Position numbers and translations under genes: made by a program. 64,000 nucleotides of DNA from positions 79,837,299 to 79,901,298 of the forward strand of contig NW_026622763.1 of the NCBI RefSeq assembly GCF_023065955.2. Reading direction: 5' to 3'. The notes beneath the pieces are model-generated. The model did not search any database, was not told the origin of the DNA, and saw only the letters and a program-made list of their open reading frames with translations. This document shows positions 34,691 through 45,232 of the stretch, one piece after another (the first letter of the stretch is position 1; every line of letters begins with the position of its first letter). The DNA is from Ursus arctos. Lineage: Eukaryota; Chordata; Mammalia; Carnivora; Ursidae.

Positions 34691-37029
34691 GACTAAAAAA
34701 GATGCCGCAGGTGCTCAAAGTTGTCAAACAGAGTAATTGGTTCAAATAGTCAGCCATCTGAAACCTTTATTTACTTTTGTGGATCTTCCTGTCTGTCTGA
34801 CCTTCTACTGTATTCCTAAAGCTTATCCTTCTTCCTTTATTATACTAGTTATTGCATTATATTATATCAATGAATTATTCCTTTGCCTCTCCTCATTAAA
34901 CCCCAGCATTAAGTATCTGATTCTTTTGAGAAAGACAGTATTTATTGCATGGATTCAAAAACAAATGACTTAATAAATGGATGAAGGAATGATTTGGTTT
35001 TGACAATGTTCTTTAATGAGATCAAGACAATAGTGTAAGACCATATGAAAAGTGTCAGATTTTCAAACCTTAGATTTAAGATCTCCTAAGAAACATGGAG
35101 AAAGGGAATTCTGAAGAGATCCCTGCAAAGTTGTGAACCTGTGACTAGATGCATAACTATGAGGGAGTGGGTCCTGCATTTTCATCTCATCGCACGGTGG
35201 CTGGGGGATACCCTATAATATTAGAAGAAAACTTCAGCTCTTGAGTTCCAAGTAGCTTATTGTCATAGCAGCCACACACCCAGGGATGAGCATGGTGCTT
35301 TAGGGAAGCTGCTAAGAGACATGGTGAGATAAACATTTGCATCATCATCTTGTACTGATTCCCTAACCCTCTTTTCAGCAAAAGCCTTGTTTTGTTTGTT
35401 TAGTTTTGTGGGGGGTTTTTGTTTGTTTGTTTCAAGAGATGGAAGAAATTTTCCACACTTAAGAATTCATAGTGCTGAAAACTCAAAACGTCTCCCCAAG
35501 GAGAAACAGTATGCCAGACAATCATTGACATAAGAAAACACCATAAATTAATGCAGTAAGAGTTCATGGTTACTAAGAAGAGAACTTAATTTACAACTTG
35601 AACTAGTTTGTATTTCTTAGAAATTCTGGAAATCAATCAGTGGTACAGAAATTGATCTAAAAGAGAAGAAAATTGATTCTTAATATTGGCAACTACATCA
35701 GTTTTTTGGTTTTTTTTTTTTTTTTAAGTTCTGAAGGGACAGCTCTTGGAAACAAGTTTATTAACCATCAAGGAATTACTTGATATTTAATTTCCTAGCA
35801 AACCATCCAGAAAGAAGTATTTATGCCTCATTAGAGGATAGATTTTTGTGTTGCACCAAGCATCACCTTCAAAACTGCAATCTCTGTTATGTCAAAGATA
35901 TGGAAGTAAAGATTAAATGGAACAGAGCTCTGTATGTAAAAGACCAGCATTGCGTCATATTTTCTAGTGCTGCTTTGCACCAAAGTAGCTCCATATGAAG
36001 TGGTGGGAATCTGCACACATTTGCATATTCCCATTCATGACATAGTGTTGGCATTCTCAGAAAGAGTAACTGTAGCTGATGGCAATTTTTATCTGAAGAG
36101 ATTTGTGCATGTTAGCAATATACTGTCTTCTGTCAGCTTAAGTAGAGCATATGGGGCCCATTAACTCACCAAATCTGCCACTGTTCTGCAAATTTTTATT
36201 AAGCAAGTGCAGTCCCTAATAGTCACTTATGTTATAGAATGCGTATCAAATGCTATCAATAAGCAAGAGAATTGTTTTCCCCCAGTGAGAATGCATTTGA
36301 AGTGTATGAGAAGGCTTGACAAAAGAATAAAATATTTTAAGTGATCACTGAACTAGTATAAATGTATCCTACTGGGAATCCAATGTATGTATTATAAGCA
36401 CTTTAATGTTTGCCACTAATAAGCTCTCAGAATGCCATCTTTTTCACAGATTTTTCTCCCCATATTTTCTTGGTTTATGGTTTCTCTCAATTCTAACAAT
36501 GATCCTGGTTGAGATTAAATCAAAAGACACTGTGTGTTTATCCACAGTTTTTTAAAAGGTGACAGAAGTGTTGAGCAATTTAATTAGCCTCAAAGGGCTA
36601 CAGCAAAGACAGCTAGAAACAGAGGCCATCAAGCTGCTATGTTTCCCAAGCAAGTCTTCCTGAATCAGAGGATACACCAGGGAATTCACAAACATCCAAA
36701 CCAAAGAGCGTCCTCCTTATGAAGCACTTCATAAGAATTAAGTCAGGGTCCATCAGTCTTGAGTTGAAGGCCAAGAGACATGAGCTTAGTATAGAAATCC
36801 CATTATCCAAATAAATTCAGAGATAAGAAGAGCAAGTCCACAGTGCTCTCTAAGTATTTAATAACAGTTCCAATAAAAATGTCCATGAATTTCATCTTCA
36901 GAAGGTTTCAACATTTCACTGATAACGCTTTGATTACTGTAATATCCTTTTAAGTAATCAAGAGCAAGTAGTACCTGTCCTTGGGTAAAACTGAAGGATA
37001 AGAAAGGAAATATAATAGGCTCTGGAAAC
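34691..37029. other. Unassigned intronic sequence
   Basis: Two small low-complexity patches were seen: a TTTG-rich patch at 35395-35433 and a T-run at about 35702-35725. The stretch 35765-36185 looks single-copy and includes the octamer ATTTGCAT at 36019-36026. No gene was recognised. Confidence 0.55.
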
Positions 37030-37048
37030 GAGAGAGAGAGAGAGAAAA

Positions 37049-37112
<64 letters not shown>

Positions 37113-37196
37113 AGAAAAAGAAAAAAAGGAAGAAGGGAGGGAGGGAGGGAAGGAGAAAGAGGAAGAAAAAAGAACAAAAGGAAAAAAAAAAAAAAA
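37030..37196 (+). repeat. (GAAA)n microsatellite in a 145-nt all-purine tract
   Basis: A GA dinucleotide block leads into about 15 GAAA units (37051-37112), then impure GGAAGAAGGGAGG-type sequence and an A-run. Positions 37030-37174 contain no pyrimidine on the + strand. Long purine/pyrimidine mirror-like tracts can form triplex DNA and are unstable in length. Confidence 0.95.
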
Positions 37197-38324
37197 CCAT
37201 CATCAGAACCAGAACAAGAAACCTTGATTCTTGATCCATCACCTCTCTCTGACTAGATGCTTTTGGTGCCTCACCATTTTGGAATGGAAGACCTTCACAA
37301 CATCCAGCCCACTCATTTTTCAATCTCTTGTAAATAAGGTTTTAGTTCAAAATGACACACCTGTCATATTCCTACTGCTACTATTCCAATCGCTGTGCTA
37401 TCTAAATATTATGCAGTGAAATGAGTAGACTTAACCTCCAGCCCCAAGAGATAACCTTATAGTAGCTCAAAGGTAATCTGAGTTATAAAGGAAGTTGGGT
37501 ATTAATTATAACACTTGTCATTTCTTACAAAGTGGTGGTAGTGTATGTAATTTTACCTCATTTTCGCATTTGCTACACTTATTTAAATCACTTCCCAGCA
37601 CTAAGCATGTGCATAAAAGATGATTGTTCCCAATTTAACCTTTTAAATGAAGTGTATTCTATTAATTAAGTCATTATAGTCCCCTCTCTTTTCCATTATG
37701 TTTATTCATTTATCTTCTGTCCTAAAGATAGACACCTGTGTCACTGAATATTTTGGAGAAAGACCCTTAATTTTTATGCCTATCACCCATTTGGATTTTC
37801 TATACTGTTTTTTGAAATAGTGCTCTAAAGAATTTCAAATTGTCAATTAAAATGATGATAAGTATTCCCACTAAGAATAATAGAGAGTGTGCAGTCAAAA
37901 AGTTAAGGAAGCACCATGTTTAACCTAATATGGTTGAGGAATTTGCCCTACTTAAATGGGCTTAGATTTAACAGGATAACTTATGTCTATCAAGGAAAAA
38001 AGACAGATGCAAAATAACAAAATCTTTGTATGAATCCCTTTTCAGAATAACTACCCATAATAAGACCATATAGTCTGAATAATGTATTTCCTCTGTCTTT
38101 CTTCCGCTATAAGATGAATGAGGAGACAGGTAAACTGAGAGGTAAAATGGGCTGTGCGTGTTGGATTATCCATGAGGTAACAATTCAAGTACCTGCCTGC
38201 AGGCATTGTATTCTCGCAAGTGTTTTCTGCCTCTGTTCCTTTATCATCCCAGGAAGTGAAACCATAAACACCACCACCATCATCAAATACACAACCTTTA
38301 CCACTCTCACAGTTTTTACTTATC
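37197..38324. other. Unassigned intronic sequence
   Basis: No repeat family or gene was recognised. Confidence 0.6.
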
Positions 38325-38525
38325 AAAAGTTTTCATTTATTGAGACATATGTCCCTGGGACGGTGCTGAATGCTTTTGTACATTTTTTTTCCACTTAGTT
38401 CCACAATTCCTTGTGGATTTTTCACACAAGGAAACGAAGGTTGAAAACAACTTAGTAACTTGCCTGGTAAAGCTGACATTTCAACTCATATCTATCTCAT
38501 TATTAGCTATCATGTTATTCTGCCT
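38325..38525 (-). repeat. MIR SINE, antisense
   Basis: TTCATTTATTGAGACATATG, CCTGGGACGGTGCTGAATGC, ACAAGGAAACGAAGGTTGAA and AACTTAGTAACTTGCCTGGT follow the antisense MIR order (TTATTGAGCACCTACTATG, GAGGAAACTGAGGCTC, AAGTAACTTGCCCAAGGT). Confidence 0.65.
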
Positions 38526-38589
38526 TTCTATTTAGGTTCCTGTTAATAATGATTAACAGGAACTGCTATTAATGTTAATAATAGCAGTC

Positions 38590-38775
38590 TGTATTTATTA
38601 AGCACTTACTATATGATCTTTAAGTACTTTGCATAAATTTATGCACGTAATCTTCACTACAAGCCTATGGAGGAAGCAATATTATCCTCATTTTATATAT
38701 GGTTGAGGCTCAGGGAGTGCAAATAAATTGCATATGACTAGTAAGTTTCCAAGTCAGGATTTTAACTCAGATGAT
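38590..38775 (-). repeat. MIR SINE, antisense
   Basis: TTTATTAAGCACTTACTATA, AATCTTCACTACAAGCCTAT, CCTCATTTTATATATGGTTG, GAGGCTCAGGGAGTGCAAAT and CTAGTAAGTTTCCAAGTCAG are a clear reverse-complement MIR. Confidence 0.8.
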
Positions 38776-39029
38776 TTCTCATTTGCAAAATGGGAATGAA
38801 TATTTTAGCTTAAACTTATTAGAATGCTAAATTTCCAAACGTTAAACAAAATTATAGCTAACACTTGTTGATATTTATCACCACAGAAAGACTTCTATTA
38901 ATAACAAAAATTCAAATATAAAGGATAATAGTTTTCTAACATATAAGTATTTGTCAAGTGTTTTCTTCTACTCATGCAACTGATGATTCAAAGAATATAA
39001 CAAATTCTTCTATGACTTATCACAAGTAT

Positions 39030-39235
39030 AGTAGAGTGGTTAAGAGTGCAATGTTTAAGTTCTGGATCCTCCACGTTGGAGGTGTGCTTCAGTTCCTTTA
39101 TCTGTAAAGTAAAGATAATAATACCTATCTTTATAGGTCATCTTGAGGATTAAGTGAATTATTAGCTATAAAGTACATAGGACAGAACCTCCACATTACA
39201 AGTGCTAAGTATTAGCCACTAGTGTTATTATTTTT
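39030..39235 (+). repeat. MIR SINE, sense
   Basis: GTATAGTAGAGTGGTTAAGA is the 5' start of MIR. TTCAGTTCCTTTATCTGTAA, AGATAATAATACCTATCTTT, TTGAGGATTAAGTGAATTAT and CAAGTGCTAAGTATTAG follow in order. It is nearly full length and lies about 250 bases from the antisense MIR pair. Confidence 0.85.
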
Positions 39236-39714
39236 AAATCATCATCATTGTTTTCCAGTTCTTTTCTATTTATACCGTAAATTCTACTGTAAATTTTTTT
39301 AGACCTGAAAAAGCCAGAATTCAACTAGAAATATGAAGAAAAGTCTGATAAGATTTTTAAGAAGTTAATAAAATACTAGGAGAATCACAGACAAGTAGTT
39401 GTTGTCTAGAAAATAAAGAAATAGCTTAGAAAAGGAGGGTAAGTGGGAGTGGGAAGATCTGTGCATAATAACTGGCTTGGTGAAATATGACTGATGGTGT
39501 AGGCAAAGGAAGGACAGGCACACTCCTCTGAGACCTCCAGTGTTAGGGAAAATGGCGGAGGTCTTCTTTGTCAGCAAATTTCACTTCACGTTGCTCAATC
39601 CTTGAGCATCAGATTTTTATAGACTAACACAGCCAATGGCACATAGCAAATAATGAAGAACTGTTGTTGGATTTGAAGTGATAATCCATGCAGAGAGCAT
39701 AAGGATGAAGAACT
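39236..39714. other. Unassigned intronic sequence
   Basis: No gene or repeat family was recognised. Confidence 0.6.
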
Positions 39715-40640
39715 TCGCATCTATGTTTTTGAGGGATATTGGGTAATAGCTTTCATATCATGTCATTGCCTAATATTGGTATCAGCATCATACCAGCCTC
39801 ATAGAATGAGTTGAGAAATGTTCCCTCCTCTGAATTCACTGAAAGAATTTCTGAGGAGTGGTGTAATTTCTTCCTTAAATGTGTGGTAGAATTCACCAGT
39901 GAAGCCATCTGGGTCTAGAGTTTTTTTTGTGTGTGGGAAAGTTTTAACTACAAATTCATTAAAAACAACAACAACAAAAACTATAGGGCCATTCAGATTA
40001 TCTATTTCTTCCAACATAAGTTTGGATAACTTGTGTCTTTCAAAAATTTATATATTTCATCAGAGCCGTATTAATCTAGGGTAAAATTTTTTTTTCACTA
40101 CTGAAGCAGGGTTCTTCATCTTTTTCTTCATGGCCTTGAATTATGAATCTTTACTCTGGCCATTGGGACTAGGCACTATGCCCAGCCCTGTGTGAACTTC
40201 AGACACTCTTCCCATTATACTTTTGGGTGGTTCCCAGGTCTTGGGTAGTTTCCTCACATGTGTGTGATCATTAGTATATTCAACTAAATATATGAGGAGA
40301 TCTCGGCAGATCTCAGCAAGGGTTCTGGGTAAGTCTTTCCTTTCCGGTTATCTGCCTGCAGACGTCATCTGCCTTGGCTTCCCCAGACATTCAGGTCCAT
40401 GTGCTCAGGCTGGGATGTCACCAGGCTCTGCTGTTGCCCTCCTTATACCACAATCTGGAAACTTTCTCCAGACAATAAGCTGGAGCAGTTATAGGATTCA
40501 CCTCACTTGCTTTCCATCTCTGCTGCCTAACGTCTAATCCCTGATTGCCACTCTTCCATGTTTTATGTATTTAATTTTTTTTCAAGAGTGATTGTAAATC
40601 TGTTCCCTTCTACTCCAGATATAGAAGTCCAGTCCTAGCG
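39715..40640 (-). mobile_element. L1M LINE, antisense: reverse transcriptase segment plus 5' region
   Basis: On the minus strand, 39715-40085 encodes a broken L1 reverse transcriptase piece with LDPDGFTGEFYHTFKEEITP. The + strand shows its usual antisense landmarks CTCATAGAATGAGTTGAGAA and GTAGAATTCACCAGTGAAGC. From about 40090 to 40640 the sequence (CTCCAGACAATAAGCTGGAG, ATTCACCTCACTTGCTTTCC, TACTCCAGATATAGAAGTCC) resembles the antisense 5' region of L1M elements. ORF1 and the endonuclease part are missing, so this is a deleted copy or two adjacent copies. Confidence 0.75.
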
Positions 40641-40807
40641 TACTGAATATATATATTGCTATCACACTCAAAAAATTTTATTATATATTATACAGCTCTA
40701 GGCCCATGAATTTAATTTCTCCTTTTGTGGGCACGAAAACAATAGCCCGATTAACAGAGCTGAAAGTACTGAAAATTAAAAGAAAATAAAATTATATTCA
40801 TAGACAG

Positions 40808-40809
<2 letters not shown>

Positions 40810-40861
<52 letters not shown>
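40810..40861 (+). repeat. (TG)26 microsatellite upstream of the 45-nt exon
   Basis: A pure GT repeat of about 52 bases ends 191 nt before the 45-nt exon. It lies on the sense strand of PARD3B, so the pre-mRNA carries (UG)26, a known type of binding site for TDP-43 and CELF proteins. Any effect on splicing is inference. Confidence 0.97.
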
Positions 40862-40863
<2 letters not shown>

Positions 40864-41052
40864 TACTTCATAGCTGCCTTTAAAATAGCTACCAAAAGAA
40901 ATGAGGCACCCCAGGTAGGCTGGGGAACATTTTTTTTCTCAAATTTTTTCCAGTAAAAGATTTAACTTCTTACGAATCTATTTCAATTTATTGTTCAAAA
41001 AATGGCTGATTTACAAGCAGGCCTGATCCTTGTCTCTTTTATTTCTTCTCAG

Positions 41053-41097
41053 TGCCAGATGAAAGCAAAGTCCACTCATTGGCTGCTCACAAATCGG
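41053..41097 (+). CDS. PARD3B: PARD3B coding exon, 45 nt (VPDESKVHSLAAHKS)
   Basis: A 45-nt internal exon of PAR3-beta. The acceptor TTTCTTCTCAG, with a good polypyrimidine tract, ends at 41052, and the donor GTAAGA starts at 41098. Joined to the 116-nt exon, the split codon G|TG gives Val and the frame continues PDESKVHSLAAHKS, with a final G left for the next exon. PARD3 has the related VADETKLNTV directly after its KSMDL motif. This shared order across two separate exons is the strongest proof of gene identity. The exon is phase 1 on both sides and divisible by three, so skipping it would remove 15 residues without a frameshift. It has no domain of its own. It is too short to be found by open-frame length. 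Confidence 0.93.
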
Positions 41098-44000
41098 GTA
41101 AGAAACTCCTTGTAACGGACTTTATATTCTCCTTCCTGGAAATTGCTGGCTGTGTTTGAGTAGCAGTTGGAACCTATTTCCATCCACTAGTCACTGAAAG
41201 GCTTGCTAATTAATACATGAGATGTCTCTGACTTCCACAAAGATGAATTATTGCTTGGCTCTGTGTGTAGTGGCATAATGTATGCTGACTCAAAATGTTT
41301 GAGAGGAAAGGATAAAGGTTTCCAAAAACTAATAATTATAAAACCAAAAATCTTAAACCTGTTTGCCAGCTGAACACTTAAAACAACAAAAAAATTGTAA
41401 GGAAAATCCGAGAAAGTTTGAAACTCTTTCCCGTGATGACTTTCACATGACAGTGGCAGAACAAAGAGCTCCCGAACAAGAAAAATGTGGCCATTTCTCC
41501 TCAAAAAAGGAATAGTTTGTTTTTTGTTTTTTGTTGTTGTTGTTGTTGTGTTTTTTTTTTTTTTTTGCTTGTCATCAAAGAGACTCACACCCAAGATGGC
41601 CGTATTATATTTCTTTAGACTGAGGAATGAGCTCCCTCATTCCTAGAGGTTCTCCAGGAAGTCCACAAGAATCTCTGCGAGTTTCCTGGGTCTTTCTCTA
41701 TTATGTGGGAGACACCTTCCAGTCAAAAACCCAAGCTTTTCCTTTGTTGCCAAGTGGTTTGTTTCTATCCCTTTGCCCTTCGTCGTTGCTTTTTCACTTT
41801 GATTGAAAACACTTAGTGCTACCAAACTTGCAAATACTACAGTGATCCCTTTGCTCTACGGGTGTATTATTAGGGGAAGAATATCCATTTTACTCTTAGG
41901 CTTGCCACTGCAAATAACAGAAGAGTTACAATTTGTTGACATCCCCCTGTTTCTGAAACAAAGAAAGTCTTTCCCGTCACCAAGTGTCTCCTGTGTTTAT
42001 GTGCTAATTATGTTTCCAGCAGTAAGTGGCCTTGATGCCTCATTACTTCCATCATGTTCCAGGGCAAGAGTATGATTTTTTTTTCTTTTCCTCTTTCTCC
42101 AGATTCTCTTGTGATAACAGCAGGAAAGGGCTGGTTCACAACTCTTAGATATTTTTTTGCTTTTCTGCTGCTCCTAATAAAGAGCCTAAGAGGTTAGATC
42201 ACCGTGAAGGAAAAGATTTCTCTGAGAGTGATAAACCGCAGAATGCTGCTTTCCCCCATCATCCTTGTCTATTACATTCTCTACTACTGGAAATATTTTT
42301 AGGAGCCTAAAAGGGAAGTTCTCGTGATGAGGAACTCCAAGGATAGCCTATATTATTTTCATCTTCAGTGCACCTTAAATAGTACTGCTTATCATTAGTT
42401 CTGTTACCCAGATTAACACTTGAAAATTAAAGCCTTTTCATGTCCTGGGATAGGCTTCAAGGTAAAAAAAAAAAAAAAATGGAAGCAGTTTTTAAAACTG
42501 TTTGTCAATCTGGTTTTTGAAAATGAGCAAATAAACTTTCTGACTTTTTTCCAGAAAATCAAATCTTATTCCAATCTTAATTTCCAAACAAGTTTCTGTC
42601 AGCCAGTGACTGAAAATTTATTGCCACTCTTTTTAAATGAGAACATTGTCACCTTTGTATATCACTACAGTATTTCACTAAACCGAATGATATGCTTTTA
42701 TATAGTGTGATATAAAACATAGTAAAAAAGAATTACCCAAAGTACAAAACTTGAAATAATTTCCAAATTGAAAAAAAAAATGACAAAAATGGCATAATTT
42801 TAAACCTGTCAAGTTAATTGTAAGCTCCACATGGCAGCCTTACTCTCTAGCTGGTTAATAAAAATAGTATCAACAGTCTTTATAGCATATGAACCATGCT
42901 GCTTAAATATATCAGGTGTTTTAAAGATTTCTGGTTCCTAATGAACTGCTAGTACAATATTCACCATTTTACATTTCGGAGTCCTTGCATACCCTATCAC
43001 AGTGTCATTGAGCTTTTCACTGGCCATCTGTGGAATCAGTGCAAATGCTGAGAACAACCAGAACATTGCTCACTCTGGAGCAGAAGTGGCATACAAGAAA
43101 ACCCAATAAAATGGGCTAAGCAATCACCTAAAATTATATACTCTAGAGTTACAGTAAGTGGGAGCACTCTAAGACAGTAGAGACCGTCCTGAGAAAATAC
43201 AAAGCAGCATTAAAGAAAATCTACAACTAAGGTTATAAATTTATAAAGATATATAAAAATCTACAACTTATGTAAATTAATATACTCCAAGAATATACCC
43301 TCCCCCACTTTTTATATTCATTTCTTTTGGAAAATATATCTTGAATTATAATGATCCTCAAAAAACTCATCCCTCATGTAACGTGCAACTCCTCTACGCG
43401 TGCACACTTAGGCAGAACAATTTCTGAGGCGGGGGCCGTGGATGGTAAAAGAGGATTAAGAGTCCTTTTGCTTCTGGTAACGTCTTTCAGTTACACAAAT
43501 CATCTTGAAAATTCACCTAATATGTAACTGTAGTCTCAATCTGGTACAGTCTGTGACAGCAAGTAACCAGCTGGACTATAATGTCTGATGTTCCATGATC
43601 ATACTTGTCTCGCCAGTGTTAAAAGAGATCATTCAGTGTCTTTTCGTTTCACTTTTCCCCTCCCCACATCTTTCCTCTGGAATATTTAAGTAAAAAGGTG
43701 ATATCCCTTTTGCTAAAAAGGAAGAGTATCCCCCTCTGTCTCTTTTTAATTATAGAAATGTGGGCAGCTTTCATACTATCCAAGACCATCAGGAAGTTAA
43801 ATTAAATTGTATGTGCTGACCTGAATCTATCATCCATCTTCTTATTTGGGATGATATTCAATATTTTAATAAATTCATCTGAGTTAAAGTTTCTTCTGAG
43901 TCAGCTACTTAGTGTGTAGAGAGCCATTTCATGCCAAGTTCCATCTGTTGGTCTGGCTTGGGTACCTCCCAAATTTGTGACAGTATTTTTGGCACCCTTT

Positions 44001-45089
44001 CCTTGGCTTAATCTTTAAATGGTTGATTCTTCAAAGTTCAGATCAAATCAAAGGCTCAGGTAAGATAAATCCTTCTAATATTTTTGGCCTAAAATACAGT
44101 CCCCTTACCCCTTCTGGAATCAGTTCAGTATTCTTGAGATTTTTCTAACGGCCTACCTCAGGGGTTGCCGAGTGGGCAGCATCTCATACGTTAGCTGGGA
44201 AGCAGGCAGGATGTTCTGTTGTCAATCTTGTAGGGTCCTCCTCCATGTATGAGAGGTATCGATGTCTCTGGAATGGTGAGACCTACCCAGAGAGGTTAAG
44301 AACAAAGTGCCTTTTAATTGGTTCCTTTAAGAAAAATCACAAGTTTCAGAGAGCCTAAAAAATAAGAAATGTGTCCTTCCTTATCTTATTAATTGACAAA
44401 ATTCTGACAAAATACAAATCTTAGTAAATGCAGGGGGGTTAAAAAAACTTCAGCAAAATGTATATTTTAAGCAATGAAACCAATTTTTAATGATTTCAGT
44501 ATTCTAAGGGAACATTAGAATCCAAAGAAAATGACATCAAATTTGGCATAGCTTTTTTAAAAATTATGCTTTAATTTTGACTATACAGACTCATAAACTG
44601 TATCTGAGAAGGAATCATTTCTTTTTTTTCCCCTACATACTGAGCTGACACCTAAACTAATAGTTTAATGCTCCTCCACATTTTAGTCAGAAAGGACTTA
44701 TAAATTTTACTTTTTTACTATGTCTTAATTTTTTTTTTTTGTTTTGATTTACTGCTTGGAACTGTTTTAATATGTATTGACTGTCTGCGGAGATCTGTGC
44801 TGACCCAGCTCTTTAAGATGATGCAGTACTGAGGAAAGCCGATGAGTTCTTCTTTACGAGCTCTGACATATTAATTAGCAAAATGGACTAAAAAGCTTTC
44901 CTATTTCTATTTTAATTTCTTACATTCTCAAACACCTGTCTATATAGCTGTAAAACAGGCAAGTCTGTAAAAGTAATGGTTGGCAGTAAGACGAGACCTT
45001 TTCTGAGATAAGTTTATCAATTAATGAGCAAATATTCATTAACAGTCTAAGGAGATAGCTCTGTAGAGGTGCCTTGCAGCCACTGAGTG
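41098..45089. other. Unassigned intronic sequence after the 45-nt exon
   Basis: Nearly 4 kb without a recognised transposon apart from a T-rich tract at 41517-41567 and A-runs near 42464-42478. Low repeat content next to an exon may indicate conserved single-copy DNA, but this cannot be judged from one sequence. Confidence 0.55.
41517..41567 (+). repeat. T-rich tract with (TTG)n core, downstream of the exon
   Basis: T-runs flank five to six GTT units, ending in T17. It lies 420 nt downstream of the 45-nt exon on the sense strand and would be a U-rich/UUG tract in the pre-mRNA. Confidence 0.85.
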
Positions 45090-45232
45090 TGTGGATATCT
45101 TAACACATTTTACTGGTAAGGAAGCTGAAGCTCCCGGGCATTTAAATGCTTGTTGTCTTAGCTGGTAACTAGTATGGGTGAGGTTACGAACCCAGATACT
45201 GTGTGGTAAAGCCTATGCTTTGGCCAATTCAT
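45090..45232 (-). repeat. MIR SINE, antisense
   Basis: CATTTTACTGGTAAGGAAGC, TGAAGCTCCCGGGCATTTAA, AGCTGGTAACTAGTATGGGT and ACGAACCCAGATACTGTGTG are the antisense MIR 5' half in order. Confidence 0.75.

Larger units (their letters stand above)
5356..41052 (+). other. PARD3B: PARD3B intron, 35.7 kb, complete in window
   Basis: The intron runs from donor GTAAGT at 5356 to acceptor TTTCTTCTCAG ending at 41052. It interrupts a codon after its first base on both sides (G | TG gives Val). Its size fits the very long introns known for PARD3B. It contains nearly all the transposon relics listed below. No additional exon was recognised in it. Confidence 0.9.

Noticed and set aside
36958..37323. Phe/Leu/Ser-rich minus-strand open frame
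   Set aside because: Translation of the GAAA microsatellite complement.
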